A stretch of DNA of 64,000 bases from Hyphomonas jannaschiana VP2 (GTDB taxonomy: Bacteria > Pseudomonadota > Alphaproteobacteria > Caulobacterales > Hyphomonadaceae). The stretch covers positions 43,434-107,433 of the forward strand of contig NZ_ARYJ01000011.1 of the NCBI RefSeq assembly GCF_000685215.1. Reading direction: 5' to 3'. Numbering within the stretch: position 1 is the first letter of the stretch; each line of letters starts with the position of its first letter. The notes beneath the pieces are model-generated. The model saw nothing but the letters and a program-made list of their open reading frames with translations. It did not search any database and was not told where the DNA came from. Both the position numbers and the translations under genes were made by a program. This document shows, in pieces, positions 10,178-18,000 of this stretch.

Positions 10178-10690
10178 TTATTTTGCGCCGCGCAGGGCGC
10201 CGCAGGTTTTTGCAAAGGCTTTGAACGTGTCATTCGGTGCAGGCAGTTGCGATTCGACAGTGCCTTCGCGCTTGGTTTCGACGGTGAGAGGTTCACCCAG
10301 AACGGCCGAGTTGAAGACCTGAGCAGCGACACTGTGTGACTTGGTTTCGATCGACTTGATTGCAGGGATGTAGCGGAAGGTTGCATCCGTTACCGCCTCA
10401 TCACCAACCTGGATCTTTGCCTTGGTCGAGCGGGAGTAGCTGGCATTGCGTTCCAGTAGATCCGGCAGGGATGCCGCTTCCAGCGAGAGCATGGCTTTCA
10501 GCATGCCCTGGCCATCGCAGACAAGAAGGGCCCCGGTTTCGTCCGTGCCGTTCGTGTAGATCGCAAGTGGTGCCGCCTCGTCCTGGCCTTTCCAGGACGC
10601 CCATTCTGCCGCAGAGGCAGGCAGAGCAGATGCAAGACCGACCATAACAACGCAGGCAGCTGCCGGCAGGAAAGTCCGTTTCAAAGTCAT
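10178..10690 (-). CDS. Secreted protein, tandem paralog 2
   Basis: 170-residue exported protein, related to the gene just downstream (9495). The signal peptide is MTLKRTFLPAAACVVMVG with cleavage after PASA. Two cysteines remain, in ALLVCDGQGM and in FAKTCGALRG at the C-terminus, in the same relative places as in its paralog. Shared blocks are a FRYIPAIKSIETKSHSVAAQ region and an LP...D-F-FAKTC ending. The function is unknown. ATG at 10690 gives a clean signal peptide; an in-frame ATG at 10723 would add 11 residues in front. Confidence 0.7.
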   Translation of the reverse strand: MTLKRTFLPAAACVVMVGLASALPASAAEWASWKGQDEAAPLAIYTNGTDETGALLVCDGQGMLKAMLSLEAASLPDLLERNASYSRSTKAKIQVGDEAVTDATFRYIPAIKSIETKSHSVAAQVFNSAVLGEPLTVETKREGTVESQLPAPNDTFKAFAKTCGALRGAK

Positions 10691-10806
10691 TTGTAAGATC
10701 CCGTTTTTGGCCCCCGGGATCACCTAAGCAGTTATTGAATATCAATAATTGATCATCGAGTAAAGGTAAGGAGTTCGCTTTTTGCCGAATTCGGTAGCGT
10801 TTCAGC

Positions 10807-11613
10807 TTATGCCTTGGCGTAAGCTGCTGGGTTTTCTGGCGTCGGCTTGGCTTCCATGCCTTTGGGTGGGTCCGGAATGAGCGTCGCCCGTTTCGCTGGC
10901 GTGCCGCGTCCCTCGGCCACCAGCTCCGCCGTACGCTGTTCGATCGCCTCGGTCAGGCGCGACAGGAACTCATCCTTCGGCAGGTCCCACGGAATTGGAT
11001 CCAGAAATTCGATGATGGCCGTGCCGGGATTTTTTTTCTTGTCCTGTTGCTGCCAGTAGAGGCCAATATTCGTGGCCACCGGCACGACAGGGGCCTGCAT
11101 CGCCTGCGCCATGTGCCAGACGCCGGGCTTGTAGCGAAAATGAAAGTCGACCGGCGCCAGGTGACCTTCGGGGTAGATCAGGATGCGCCGACCGTCTTGT
11201 TTCGCGCGTTCCATGCCCTCGCGCAGGGAGGCCGCTTTGCGTTCGCCGCCGCCACAGGTGTCGATAACGATTGCGCCCAGCTTGCGCAGGATACCGCCAA
11301 CGAGCGGGAACTTCTCAAGATGATCGCCAGTGACGAAGGAGAGATTGTCGACCTCCGGATAGACGAGATAGCCGTCACCCCAGCTCTGATGCTTCGAAGC
11401 GAGAACGAACGCGCCTTCAGGAACCTTGTCCTTGCCGCGCACTTCCTTGCGGATGCCAGCCACCAGGCGAAGGTTGAGGTTCATCGCCCGTGTGTAGCTG
11501 CGGATGATGGCCCTGACGGGTGTGTGTCCTGGCAGAATGAGAAACGGCACCGAGGCAAGCACGTAGAAGACGGAAAGAAGGTAGTAGACAGATGTAAACA
11601 AGGCGGCGCGCAT
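10807..11613 (-). CDS. plsC: 1-acyl-sn-glycerol-3-phosphate acyltransferase
   Basis: Inner-membrane acyltransferase converting lysophosphatidate to phosphatidate in phospholipid synthesis. An N-terminal membrane helix (ALFTSVYYLLSVFYVLASVP) is followed by block I as KHQSWGD, an H-x4-D motif in the family position, and block III as IYPEGH. Length 268 is typical. ATG at 11613 follows a strong AAGGAGC. It lies 34 nt downstream of the TetR gene on the same strand, so the regulator probably controls it together with itself. The C-terminal 30 residues are proline-rich and variable. Confidence 0.9.
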   Translation of the reverse strand: MRAALFTSVYYLLSVFYVLASVPFLILPGHTPVRAIIRSYTRAMNLNLRLVAGIRKEVRGKDKVPEGAFVLASKHQSWGDGYLVYPEVDNLSFVTGDHLEKFPLVGGILRKLGAIVIDTCGGGERKAASLREGMERAKQDGRRILIYPEGHLAPVDFHFRYKPGVWHMAQAMQAPVVPVATNIGLYWQQQDKKKNPGTAIIEFLDPIPWDLPKDEFLSRLTEAIEQRTAELVAEGRGTPAKRATLIPDPPKGMEAKPTPENPAAYAKA

Positions 11614-11647
11614 GGCGGGCTCCTTTTGTCCTGATCTATGAGAGCGT

Positions 11648-12256
11648 TCAGTCGGCTTTGAGAACGGCAACAACGGCCCGGGCCATCGCATCCGCATGCT
11701 GACCCAGTGGGCCGGGAAGGCGGTTGTAGATCTTGTTCTGTCCGGCCTGCATGACGATGCCGAGTGTCATCGCAGCTTTCAGCGCAGGGTCACCTTTCGG
11801 AATAATACCGGCTTCCATAAGGCTTTCGATGATCCGCTCAGTAATCGAGACCGGGTCATCCTCGCGGCGTTTGTCGTAGGGCAGGTAACGGTTGAGCGAA
11901 ACAAGGTGGAAAGAGAAGAGGAGGAAATCCTCGTCCGCCAGCTCGCAATAGGCTTTTACGGCCGCATGGACCTTGTCTTCCAGGGTTCCATCGCCGGAAA
12001 GCGCCTCCTGCATCATCTGGCCCAGTCGGTTATGGGTTTCCATGAACAGGCTGAGCGCAAGCTGGTCCTTGCCTTTATAGTGCCGGTAGAGAGCCCCTTC
12101 GGACACGCCAGCCTTTTCTGCGATCTCACGGGTCGTGGCCGCATCGACTCCTTCGTGAACAAAGAGTTTCAACGCGGCACGCTCAATTTTTGGGCGTGCG
12201 TTTCTGGCACGGGTTTTTTTGGCGGGTGCCTTGGACGCTGTCGTATTTCTTGTCAT
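11648..12256 (-). CDS. TetR-family transcriptional regulator
   Basis: 202-residue repressor-type protein. After a basic, Ala/Lys-rich leader, the TetR DNA-binding domain is clear: ERAALKLFVHEGVDAATTRE, then IAEKAGVSEGALYRHYKGK with the recognition helix. The C-terminal domain is of unknown ligand specificity. ATG at 12256 follows GGAGTCTCCT. It is transcribed before plsC and its own promoter contains a palindromic operator-like site (12307-12322), which suggests autoregulation and a link to membrane lipid or fatty-acid status. The ligand is not deducible. Confidence 0.9.
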   Translation of the reverse strand: MTRNTTASKAPAKKTRARNARPKIERAALKLFVHEGVDAATTREIAEKAGVSEGALYRHYKGKDQLALSLFMETHNRLGQMMQEALSGDGTLEDKVHAAVKAYCELADEDFLLFSFHLVSLNRYLPYDKRREDDPVSITERIIESLMEAGIIPKGDPALKAAMTLGIVMQAGQNKIYNRLPGPLGQHADAMARAVVAVLKAD

Positions 12257-12298
12257 AGGAGACTCCGAATTCGCCTGTTCGGATAGCATAAGCGTAAA

Positions 12299-12327
12299 AA
12301 TATCGCAAGTGAGTATTCACTTACCAA
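12299..12327 (-). promoter_or_regulatory. Candidate promoter of tetR-plsC
   Basis: Reading on the minus strand, TTGGTA (12327-12322), a 17-nt spacer and GATATT (12304-12299) form a plausible sigma-70-type promoter about 45 nt before the TetR start codon. The operator-like palindrome lies within the spacer. The hexamers are imperfect, so this is a prediction from spacing and position. Confidence 0.5.
12307..12322. promoter_or_regulatory. Palindromic operator candidate for the TetR regulator
   Basis: AAGTGA-GTAT-TCACTT is a perfect 6-bp inverted repeat with a 4-nt centre. It resembles the GAGTGA...TCACT sites bound by several TetR-family fatty-acid regulators. It falls exactly inside the spacer of the predicted tetR promoter, where binding would block RNA polymerase. 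Confidence 0.6.
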
Positions 12328-12466
12328 ATATATGCTGTTTTTTCGGCGTTTTTTGTGCTCATTCCCGGGGTTTCGCAGCTTTACGTTTAAATTGTCACGT
12401 TTCTTGCCTATAAAATGAGTGATTGGTCACAGGAAACTTTGACCTGTATTTTATTTGGGGGTGGTC

Positions 12467-13714
12467 ATGGGCGATGCGCTGACCGAAAACCGACCTGTTC
12501 GAGTCTCTGTCCTGCGTGACAGGTACCCTACGGCATTCTCGAGCCCGCGGCATTCGCGGCATGATGTGCGACGCCGTTGGTTTGTTCCGTTTAATAAGCT
12601 GCAGTCGAAGCTCGACGGCTTCACCTTGATGCAGCCTTGCGATGGATCCGATTTTGTTCATGTCGTGAACCGTATTCCGTTCGGGGCGCGGAAGATGATC
12701 TGTTCTTTCGAAAGCCATATTCCGCGCAAGTTCGGTCTTGCCGAAGATGCGATTCTCACGCGCATGATGCTCAACGAGATCACGAGCAATCGGTGCCGCC
12801 GACTGGTGGGCATGTCTCACTTTGCAAAACGGACTGCGCTGGCAATGCATGAAGGCACACCAGCTTATGACGTGATCAAGGCGAAGATGATGGTTCAGCA
12901 TCCGAATGTTGAGCTCGGCCGGGAAGGCGACCGCCTCAAAGACGATGACGCGTCCAGGTTGGTGCTGACATTCGTTGGCGGTCACTTCGTGCGCAAAGGC
13001 GGATGCGTTGCTGTCCGGATCGCTGAAAAGGCGATCGAACAGGGCCTGCCGATTGAAGTGAACATCATTTCGTCGCTGAAAGCAGGGAAAGATGTCTGGA
13101 GCGATCCGACAGATCCGGACTTCCTGAAGAAGTATCTGGACCTTCTGAACCTTCCCAACGTCAACCATGAACCGGGCCTTCCGAACGAGAAAGCCCGGGA
13201 GCTGATGGGCAAGTCGCACTTCACGCTGTTGCCGACTTTTGAGGATACGTTTGGATTCTCGGCGATTGAATCCATGGCGGAGTACACGCCGGTTATCGGC
13301 ACCAGCGTCTGCGCGCTGCCGGAAGTGATCTATCATGGCCGGAACGGTTACCTGCTTCACCTTGATCAGGATGAGCTTGGTGAGTGGGTCCGCCCGGACA
13401 AGACGGAACGCCACACCGAGGCCTATACCCGGATCTATCACGACACGATCGAAATGCTTGCCGATGAGGCGCTCGAATATCTCAAACCACTGATCGGAAA
13501 TCCGGAGGCTCTGGCGGCGATGCGGGCCGATGCCAGGTACACCGCCGAACAAATGTTCAGCGCTGAAGTTGCAGGTCCGCGCTGGGATGATCTGTATGAG
13601 CGCGTTTCGCGTGAATCGGTCCGGACACCTGCCGTTTGTGACCCGGTACTGGATCAGTCTTCACCGGAATCACCAGCATTCCTCTTCGAAGACCGGCCTG
13701 TCGGCGGCATTTAG
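12467..13714 (+). CDS. Glycosyltransferase family 4-like protein
   Basis: 415-residue GT-B fold glycosyltransferase, probably using a nucleotide sugar in the cytoplasm. The C-terminal half has the GT4 acid motif HFTLLPTFEDTFGFSAIESM (E-x7-E type) followed by YTPVIGTSVCALPEVIYHGR NGYLL. The sugar acceptor and pathway cannot be told. It stands alone: TetR lies upstream on the other strand and a lipoprotein follows 114 nt later, with no polysaccharide cluster. ATG at 12467 is preceded by GGGGGTGG; an upstream TTG at 12455 adds only four residues. The gap 12257-12466 holds the tetR promoter and nothing else I can name. Confidence 0.75.
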   Translation: MGDALTENRPVRVSVLRDRYPTAFSSPRHSRHDVRRRWFVPFNKLQSKLDGFTLMQPCDGSDFVHVVNRIPFGARKMICSFESHIPRKFGLAEDAILTRMMLNEITSNRCRRLVGMSHFAKRTALAMHEGTPAYDVIKAKMMVQHPNVELGREGDRLKDDDASRLVLTFVGGHFVRKGGCVAVRIAEKAIEQGLPIEVNIISSLKAGKDVWSDPTDPDFLKKYLDLLNLPNVNHEPGLPNEKARELMGKSHFTLLPTFEDTFGFSAIESMAEYTPVIGTSVCALPEVIYHGRNGYLLHLDQDELGEWVRPDKTERHTEAYTRIYHDTIEMLADEALEYLKPLIGNPEALAAMRADARYTAEQMFSAEVAGPRWDDLYERVSRESVRTPAVCDPVLDQSSPESPAFLFEDRPVGGI

Positions 13715-13828
13715 ATGACGGCTTTACGTCTGATTTGACTGGCGGGCGGCCCAGGCTGACCGGTCAAAGGTGATTTGCGTTCAGATATTATGTGAGGCCT
13801 TCTGGCAGAATACGCCGGAGGAAGCCTC

Positions 13829-14356
13829 ATGAATACCTTGCCTTACGCTGCAGCTGTCCTTTGCCTTTCCGCCTGCATGAGCAGTCCGGAAGTGTCTTCC
13901 GCCGCTGCCGCACCGGCCGCCTGTGATGCGCCGGTTTATCATCAGTTTGATTTCTGGATTGGAGAGTGGGCCGTTTACGACCCGGCCGGGAATCTCGCCG
14001 GAACCAATTCGATCCAGCCCGAAGAAAGCGGGTGTCTGCTGGTGGAGCGCTGGACGAATACGGCGGGTGGAACGGGACAGAGCTATAATTTCTACGATCC
14101 CGGCATCGGGAAATGGCGGCAGATCTGGGTGAACGCAGCAGGCGTCATCGACTATGCCGGTGGCTTGACCGAGACAGGTGCCATGTATCTGGAAGGGGAA
14201 ATCCGAAATCGCGGGGCGGCTTCCGCACCGTTCACCGGAGAGTGGACTGCGAATGCGGATGGATCAGTGACCCAGCATTTCCGGCAACAGAATCCTGAGA
14301 CCGGAGAATGGTCGGACTGGTTTGTCGGGCGCTACGTTCGCAAGTCTGTAGAGTGA
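13829..14356 (+). CDS. Lipoprotein, DUF1579-like
   Basis: 175-residue predicted lipoprotein. The signal sequence MNTLPYAAAVLCLSAC ends in a lipobox LSAC (Cys16). The mature part begins with an Ala-rich linker, then CDAPVYHQFDFWIGEWAVYD, a calycin-like pattern (FDFWIGEW) seen in small alphaproteobacterial proteins of unknown function, and ends in GEWSDWFVGRYVRK. It is monocistronic and ends 1 nt before the convergent purS stop. The ATG follows GGAGGAAGCCTC. Confidence 0.75.
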   Translation: MNTLPYAAAVLCLSACMSSPEVSSAAAAPAACDAPVYHQFDFWIGEWAVYDPAGNLAGTNSIQPEESGCLLVERWTNTAGGTGQSYNFYDPGIGKWRQIWVNAAGVIDYAGGLTETGAMYLEGEIRNRGAASAPFTGEWTANADGSVTQHFRQQNPETGEWSDWFVGRYVRKSVE

Positions 14357-14357
14357 C

Positions 14358-14603
14358 TTAGGCCTGTAGATCGATGCGGTAGCTTTCGATCACCGTGTTG
14401 GCGAGCAGCTTCTCGCACATCTCTTTGACGCGGGCATTGGCGTCAGCTTCGCTAAGGCCGTCTTCCAGGTCGAGTTCGATCACCTTGCCGATACGGGCGC
14501 TCTCGACTTCCTTGTAGCCCATGCGCGCCAGCGTGTCGGCAACTGCTTTGCCCTGCGGGTCGAGTACGCCGTTCTTGAGGGCAACATGCACGATGGCTTT
14601 CAT
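14358..14603 (-). CDS. purS: Phosphoribosylformylglycinamidine synthase subunit PurS
   Basis: 81-residue small subunit that bridges PurL and PurQ for FGAM synthesis in purine biosynthesis. Family features are MKAIVHVALKNGVLDPQGKA at the N-terminus, the TLARMGYKEVESARIGKVIE middle, and ANTVIESYRIDL at the end. The ATG at 14603 follows AGGAGATCACCGG. It is 93 nt downstream of purC on the same strand; purQ and purL, which usually follow, are not in this window. Confidence 0.95.
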   Translation of the reverse strand: MKAIVHVALKNGVLDPQGKAVADTLARMGYKEVESARIGKVIELDLEDGLSEADANARVKEMCEKLLANTVIESYRIDLQA

Positions 14604-14696
14604 CCGGTGATCTCCTGGAAGGGGGACGAGTCGCGTTCCCTCTAGCGTAATTGCCTGGCTATTGGAACATTCTCAGCAGCATTGGTGCGGTGTGAT

Positions 14697-15470
14697 TTAC
14701 TTGCCGCTGTTGATGCTGACGACATTATCGGTTTCGCCGGATTCCTTGATGATCCCGAGGCGGCGGGCGACTTCGGCATACGCTTCAGTAACGCCACCGA
14801 GATCCCGGCGGAAGCGATCCTTGTCGAGCTTCTCACCGGACTCGAAATCCCACAGTCGGCAGGAATCGGGGCTGATCTCATCTGCCAGAAGAATCCGTGG
14901 AATTTCGGCATCGCCTTCGAAATATCGGCCAAACTCCAGCTTGAAGTCGATCAGGCGGATGCCGACAGCGGCAAACAGGCCGGACATGAAATCATTTACG
15001 CGAAGAGCGAGCGAGATGAGGTCGTCATACTCCTGGGGGCCGGCCCAGCCGAAGGCGGCAATATGCTCTTCTGTCACGAGGGGATCATGCAGCGCATCGT
15101 CCTTGTAATAGAACTCGACGATCGGGCGGGGCAGAACCTGGCCTTCTTCGATGCCAAGGCGCTTGGCAAGCGAGCCGGCGGCAACGTTTCGCACGACGAC
15201 TTCCAGCGGAATGATCTCGACCTTCTTGATCAGCTGCTCGCGCATATTAAGGCGGCGGATGAAGTGGGTCGGGATTCCTACGCCAGCCAGGCGGGTCATC
15301 ATGAATTCGCTGATGCGGTTGTTCAGGACGCCTTTGCCATCCAGCACGGCGCGCTTCTGGGCATCAAAAGCCGTCGTATCATCCTTGAAATACTGAATAA
15401 GGGTGCCCGGCTCCGGACCCTCATAAAGGATCTTGGCCTTGCCTTCATAAACGACACGCCGTTTGCTCAT
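14697..15470 (-). CDS. purC: Phosphoribosylaminoimidazole-succinocarboxamide synthase
   Basis: SAICAR synthetase: ATP-dependent ligation of aspartate to CAIR in purine synthesis. The 257 residues carry [20 protein letters not shown] at the N-terminus, [32 protein letters not shown] and [10 protein letters not shown], followed by [15 protein letters not shown], the classical signature. The start ATG at 15470 is behind AAAGGGG. It is divergent from the ATPase zeta subunit gene; in relatives the two are commonly neighbours. Confidence 0.97.
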   Translation of the reverse strand: MSKRRVVYEGKAKILYEGPEPGTLIQYFKDDTTAFDAQKRAVLDGKGVLNNRISEFMMTRLAGVGIPTHFIRRLNMREQLIKKVEIIPLEVVVRNVAAGSLAKRLGIEEGQVLPRPIVEFYYKDDALHDPLVTEEHIAAFGWAGPQEYDDLISLALRVNDFMSGLFAAVGIRLIDFKLEFGRYFEGDAEIPRILLADEISPDSCRLWDFESGEKLDKDRFRRDLGGVTEAYAEVARRLGIIKESGETDNVVSINSGK

Positions 15471-15589
15471 GGATAAACCCCTTTCATGGGCCCCTGTATG
15501 GGGACCGGGACGGCTTCATCCGGCAGGAATCGCCGCAGCCCCCTCCGCTAGCGGCTCCTGTTACGCCAATCCGTCGCGGGAAACAATTA

Positions 15590-15618
15590 TTGCACACACC
15601 TTGCCGGGGACTCTATAT
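15590..15618 (+). promoter_or_regulatory. Predicted sigma-70 promoter for the zeta subunit gene
   Basis: TTGCAC (15590-15595), a 17-nt spacer, and CTATAT (15613-15618) lie 35 nt before the start codon at 15653. The -35 box matches 5 of 6 consensus bases. Confidence 0.6.
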
Positions 15619-15652
15619 GCCGCCAAGGTCTACTTATGGGAAAGGTCCTGAG

Positions 15653-15973
15653 ATGAGCACATTCAACGATCGGGAGCGCGCGGAAGAAGCGCGGTTTGCG
15701 CTCACCGAGGAGCAACAGTTCAAAGTCATGAACCGCCGCAACAAGCTTCTGGGCTTGTGGGCTGCCGGCCTCATGGGCATGGGCGAAGACGACGCGGAAG
15801 CCTATGCGAAAACCGTGGTCCTCTCTGACCTGGAAGAGGCTGGCGATGAGGATGTGTTCCGGAAGGTGCGCGCAGACCTCGACAAGGCCAAAACCGGCAC
15901 GAGCGACGCGGAAATCCGCGAGCAGATGGCTGTCCTGATCCCTGAAGCCCGTTCGCAGGTCATCGACGAATAG
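15653..15973 (+). CDS. F1F0-ATPase inhibitor subunit zeta (DUF1476)
   Basis: 106-residue member of the DUF1476 family, known from Paracoccus denitrificans as the zeta subunit that blocks ATP hydrolysis by F1-ATPase. The N-terminus FNDRERAEEARFALTEEQQF is the inhibitory-region signature, and RRNKLLGLWAAGLMGM plus EREQMAVLIPEA-like C-terminal helices complete the four-helix fold. The ATG at 15653 is chosen for the family N-terminus; the frame is open further upstream. It is divergent from purC, followed by an intrinsic terminator. Confidence 0.9.
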   Translation: MSTFNDRERAEEARFALTEEQQFKVMNRRNKLLGLWAAGLMGMGEDDAEAYAKTVVLSDLEEAGDEDVFRKVRADLDKAKTGTSDAEIREQMAVLIPEARSQVIDE

Positions 15974-16002
15974 CCTGATTGGGAATACGTTTTCAGTTAA
16001 AG

Positions 16003-16035
16003 CGGCGCTGTCCCAATTGGGGTGGCGCCGTTTTT
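16003..16035 (+). terminator. Intrinsic terminator
   Basis: CGGCGC at 16003-16008 pairs with GCGCCG at 16025-16030, with an inner CCCAATTGGG hairpin, followed by five T. It ends the zeta subunit transcript. Confidence 0.75.
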
Positions 16036-16057
16036 GTTGTGATCTGCCGAAAAAGGA

Positions 16058-17077
16058 TCAATCGAGCGGTGCCGGGAACTGAGCGCCCTCTTTGAATATG
16101 TCTGCGCACCGGCGCGTATTTTCGCCCAGCGGCGTGAATGAGATACAGGAATAGTAGGCCGACCCACGATCTCCGAAATCCGGATCGCCGTGCCACTGGC
16201 GAAGCTCTTTTTTGCCGGTCCAGTTGCTGATGACGAGGCGGCCCGGATTGTCCGGAATGAAGGGGTCATTTTCCGGGGTTTGGTAGATCAGCTTGCCGTC
16301 GACATACCAGCTGATGCCTTCCGGCATCCAGTCAAAGGCATAAAGGTGGTCTTCTTCTGATGCATCAAAGGGAAGCTTGATGCGCGCGCTGCTGCCGGTC
16401 TTGCCGTTGTGGAAGTAGTTCAGCTCGACAATGCTCGTGTCCTTGCCGACAAACTCGATGTCGATTTCATCATGTGGTTTGCCGAAATAGGGGCCGGTAT
16501 AAGTGAAGAAGGCAGACACGAGACCGGAGCCTTTCGCCGGGCGCATGATGGTTTCGTAGCGGCCGTAGCCATAGGTGCCGATGACCTGGACCTCAGCCAG
16601 CGCATAAGGCTTCTTCGGATCGCCTGTGGGTGTCACGTCAAGCCGGAGGCCGTCCGGTCCGGTTGAGACGTTTTCCGGAACCCAGTCGCCGCCCTGAAAG
16701 CCTTTGTCGTTGCTGTGCTTTGATATGTAGAACCGTTCCGGTGACAGGCCATTTCCAAGCACTGACACAAACGCGCCATCCGATTCCAGCATCGGGGCGT
16801 CCGGTCTGAGTGTGTAAGGGCCTTCCCGGTGTTCTAGAACTTCCGGGACGGGGTTAACCGTACGCACCGGGTTCCATGGCATCACAGGCGACATGTCTGC
16901 GACCAGAGGTGCGGCGGACTTCGCCTCCGGACCAGTCTGCATATGGCGCGGGGCTCTTACAGCGGCATAAAGGGCCACGCACAAGGCAAAGACCAGCACC
17001 GCCACGATAACGACGGAGCCCGGTTGCCAGTCCTGCAAGTGTTTCTTCAGGCTGTGATCTGTAGTGTCTGTTGCCAT
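16058..17077 (-). CDS. Membrane-anchored GH16 beta-glucanase-like glycoside hydrolase
   Basis: 339 residues. An uncleaved N-terminal helix (about residues 21-40, VVIVAVLVFALCVALYAAV) would anchor the protein in the inner membrane with the catalytic domain in the periplasm. The GH16 active site is HDEIDIEFVGKD with nucleophile Glu204, Asp206 and acid/base Glu208. The following sequence VELNYFHNGK resembles lichenase-type (1,3-1,4)-beta-glucanases, suggesting a beta-glucan substrate. It is monocistronic, with no polysaccharide-utilisation genes beside it. Confidence 0.9.
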   Translation of the reverse strand: MATDTTDHSLKKHLQDWQPGSVVIVAVLVFALCVALYAAVRAPRHMQTGPEAKSAAPLVADMSPVMPWNPVRTVNPVPEVLEHREGPYTLRPDAPMLESDGAFVSVLGNGLSPERFYISKHSNDKGFQGGDWVPENVSTGPDGLRLDVTPTGDPKKPYALAEVQVIGTYGYGRYETIMRPAKGSGLVSAFFTYTGPYFGKPHDEIDIEFVGKDTSIVELNYFHNGKTGSSARIKLPFDASEEDHLYAFDWMPEGISWYVDGKLIYQTPENDPFIPDNPGRLVISNWTGKKELRQWHGDPDFGDRGSAYYSCISFTPLGENTRRCADIFKEGAQFPAPLD

Positions 17078-17121
17078 TCAATGGTCCGATCTCATTTCGG
17101 ACCATCGCAAGAAACAGGCCA

Positions 17122-17727
17122 TTAACCTTGTTTCAAAGCAGCCATGTTGCGCATCATGAACAGGGGGATCGAGCCAGCCGGAGTGATTGCCCAGTCGAGT
17201 GGTTGATCGTGCGGTTCTGCTGGTACGTCCTCAATCTGTTGAGCGGCATACGCAACGGCGCAGGCAAAGGCCCGTCCCTCGGACCTTAACGATTGCAGCG
17301 CCAAATCGTAGTGGCCTTTACCATACCCCAGACGATTGCCCTTTGCGTCAAACGCAAGAAGCGGTGTCAGGATCAGGGTTGGGTGCGCTTCCGGGGCATC
17401 CTCTACCGGCTCGCTGAGACCGAAGGGGCGGCGCTCCAGCGGTTCGCCGAAGCTCCACAGGCGCCAGGATATACCCCCTTCAGGTAGCATGCGTGGCAGG
17501 CACAATTCAGCCCCGGCGTCCGCAAGCCGCTTCATCAGCGGCATCGGATCCAGTTCCTCATTGATCGGGACATAGCCCGACACGACTGGCCCGTAGCGCT
17601 CCAGCAGCTTCATCGGGAACAGGTCCGCGATTTTCTCTGCGGCATCAGGGTCGCGTGCGGCGGCTTCCGCGCGGATGGTGCGCATCCTGTGGCGCAGCTG
17701 AATCTTGTCGGGAGGAGGCGTTGTCAT
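17122..17727 (-). CDS. 5-formyltetrahydrofolate cyclo-ligase
   Basis: 201-residue enzyme that makes 5,10-methenyl-THF from 5-formyl-THF using ATP. It has an N-terminal basic helix (LRHRMRTIRAEAA), GYVPINEELDPMPLM, the LILTPLLAFDAKGNRLGYG block with the family GYGKGHYD motif, and QQIEDVPAEPHDQPLDW. ATG at 17727 (MTTPPPDK) was chosen; the frame is open for 24 more codons upstream. A probable 6S RNA lies directly upstream on the same strand, the arrangement known as ssrS-ygfA in gammaproteobacteria. Confidence 0.93.
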   Translation of the reverse strand: MTTPPPDKIQLRHRMRTIRAEAAARDPDAAEKIADLFPMKLLERYGPVVSGYVPINEELDPMPLMKRLADAGAELCLPRMLPEGGISWRLWSFGEPLERRPFGLSEPVEDAPEAHPTLILTPLLAFDAKGNRLGYGKGHYDLALQSLRSEGRAFACAVAYAAQQIEDVPAEPHDQPLDWAITPAGSIPLFMMRNMAALKQG

Positions 17728-17793
17728 GCAGGCAGCCTTAATCAGGTCCGGCCGCGGCGTCACGTCTCTTAAAGCGCCAACGGGGCTGAGTGT

Positions 17794-17958
17794 GCACAAG
17801 AACCGCGAGCGCCGCAGGGCATATTCACTCCCGTCAACCTAGAGACTAGGTGGGTGCCAGGTGAGACAGGGCCACGGCCCCATCCAGATTGCCAGCTCCC
17901 TGACGGTAAGTAAGGTCGCCGGAGATCAGTCCCTTCGCGCACGCCGCAGCCCTTGTGC
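17794..17958 (-). ncRNA. ssrS: Probable 6S RNA
   Basis: A 165-nt intergenic element directly upstream of the cyclo-ligase gene. Its ends are complementary: GCACAAG at the 5' end pairs with CUUGUGC at the 3' end, and the helix continues (GGCUGCG with CGCGGUU and further pairs). Internally it has CCUGGCACCCACCUAG followed by a small hairpin CCUAGUCUCUAGG, as I recall from alphaproteobacterial 6S RNAs. The closed-stem, open-centre, rod-like layout would mimic an open promoter and bind sigma-70 RNA polymerase. Called from structure and context, not from a covariance search. Confidence 0.65.
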
Positions 17959-17965
17959 AGGATCA

Positions 17966-17994
17966 GATGTAGGCGCGAATGCGCCGGATTGTAA
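17966..17994 (-). promoter_or_regulatory. Candidate promoter for 6S RNA
   Basis: On the minus strand TTACAA (17994-17989), a 17-nt spacer and TACATC (17971-17966) are followed 7 nt later by the first base of the predicted RNA (17958). The hexamers are weak. The spacer holds GGCGC-GAAT-GCGCC, a perfect inverted repeat. Confidence 0.4.
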
Positions 17995-18000
17995 GCGGGA

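Noticed and set aside
17735..17799. Extended N-terminus of the folate cyclo-ligase
   Set aside because: The added residues would run into the 3' region of the predicted 6S RNA and do not match the family N-terminus.
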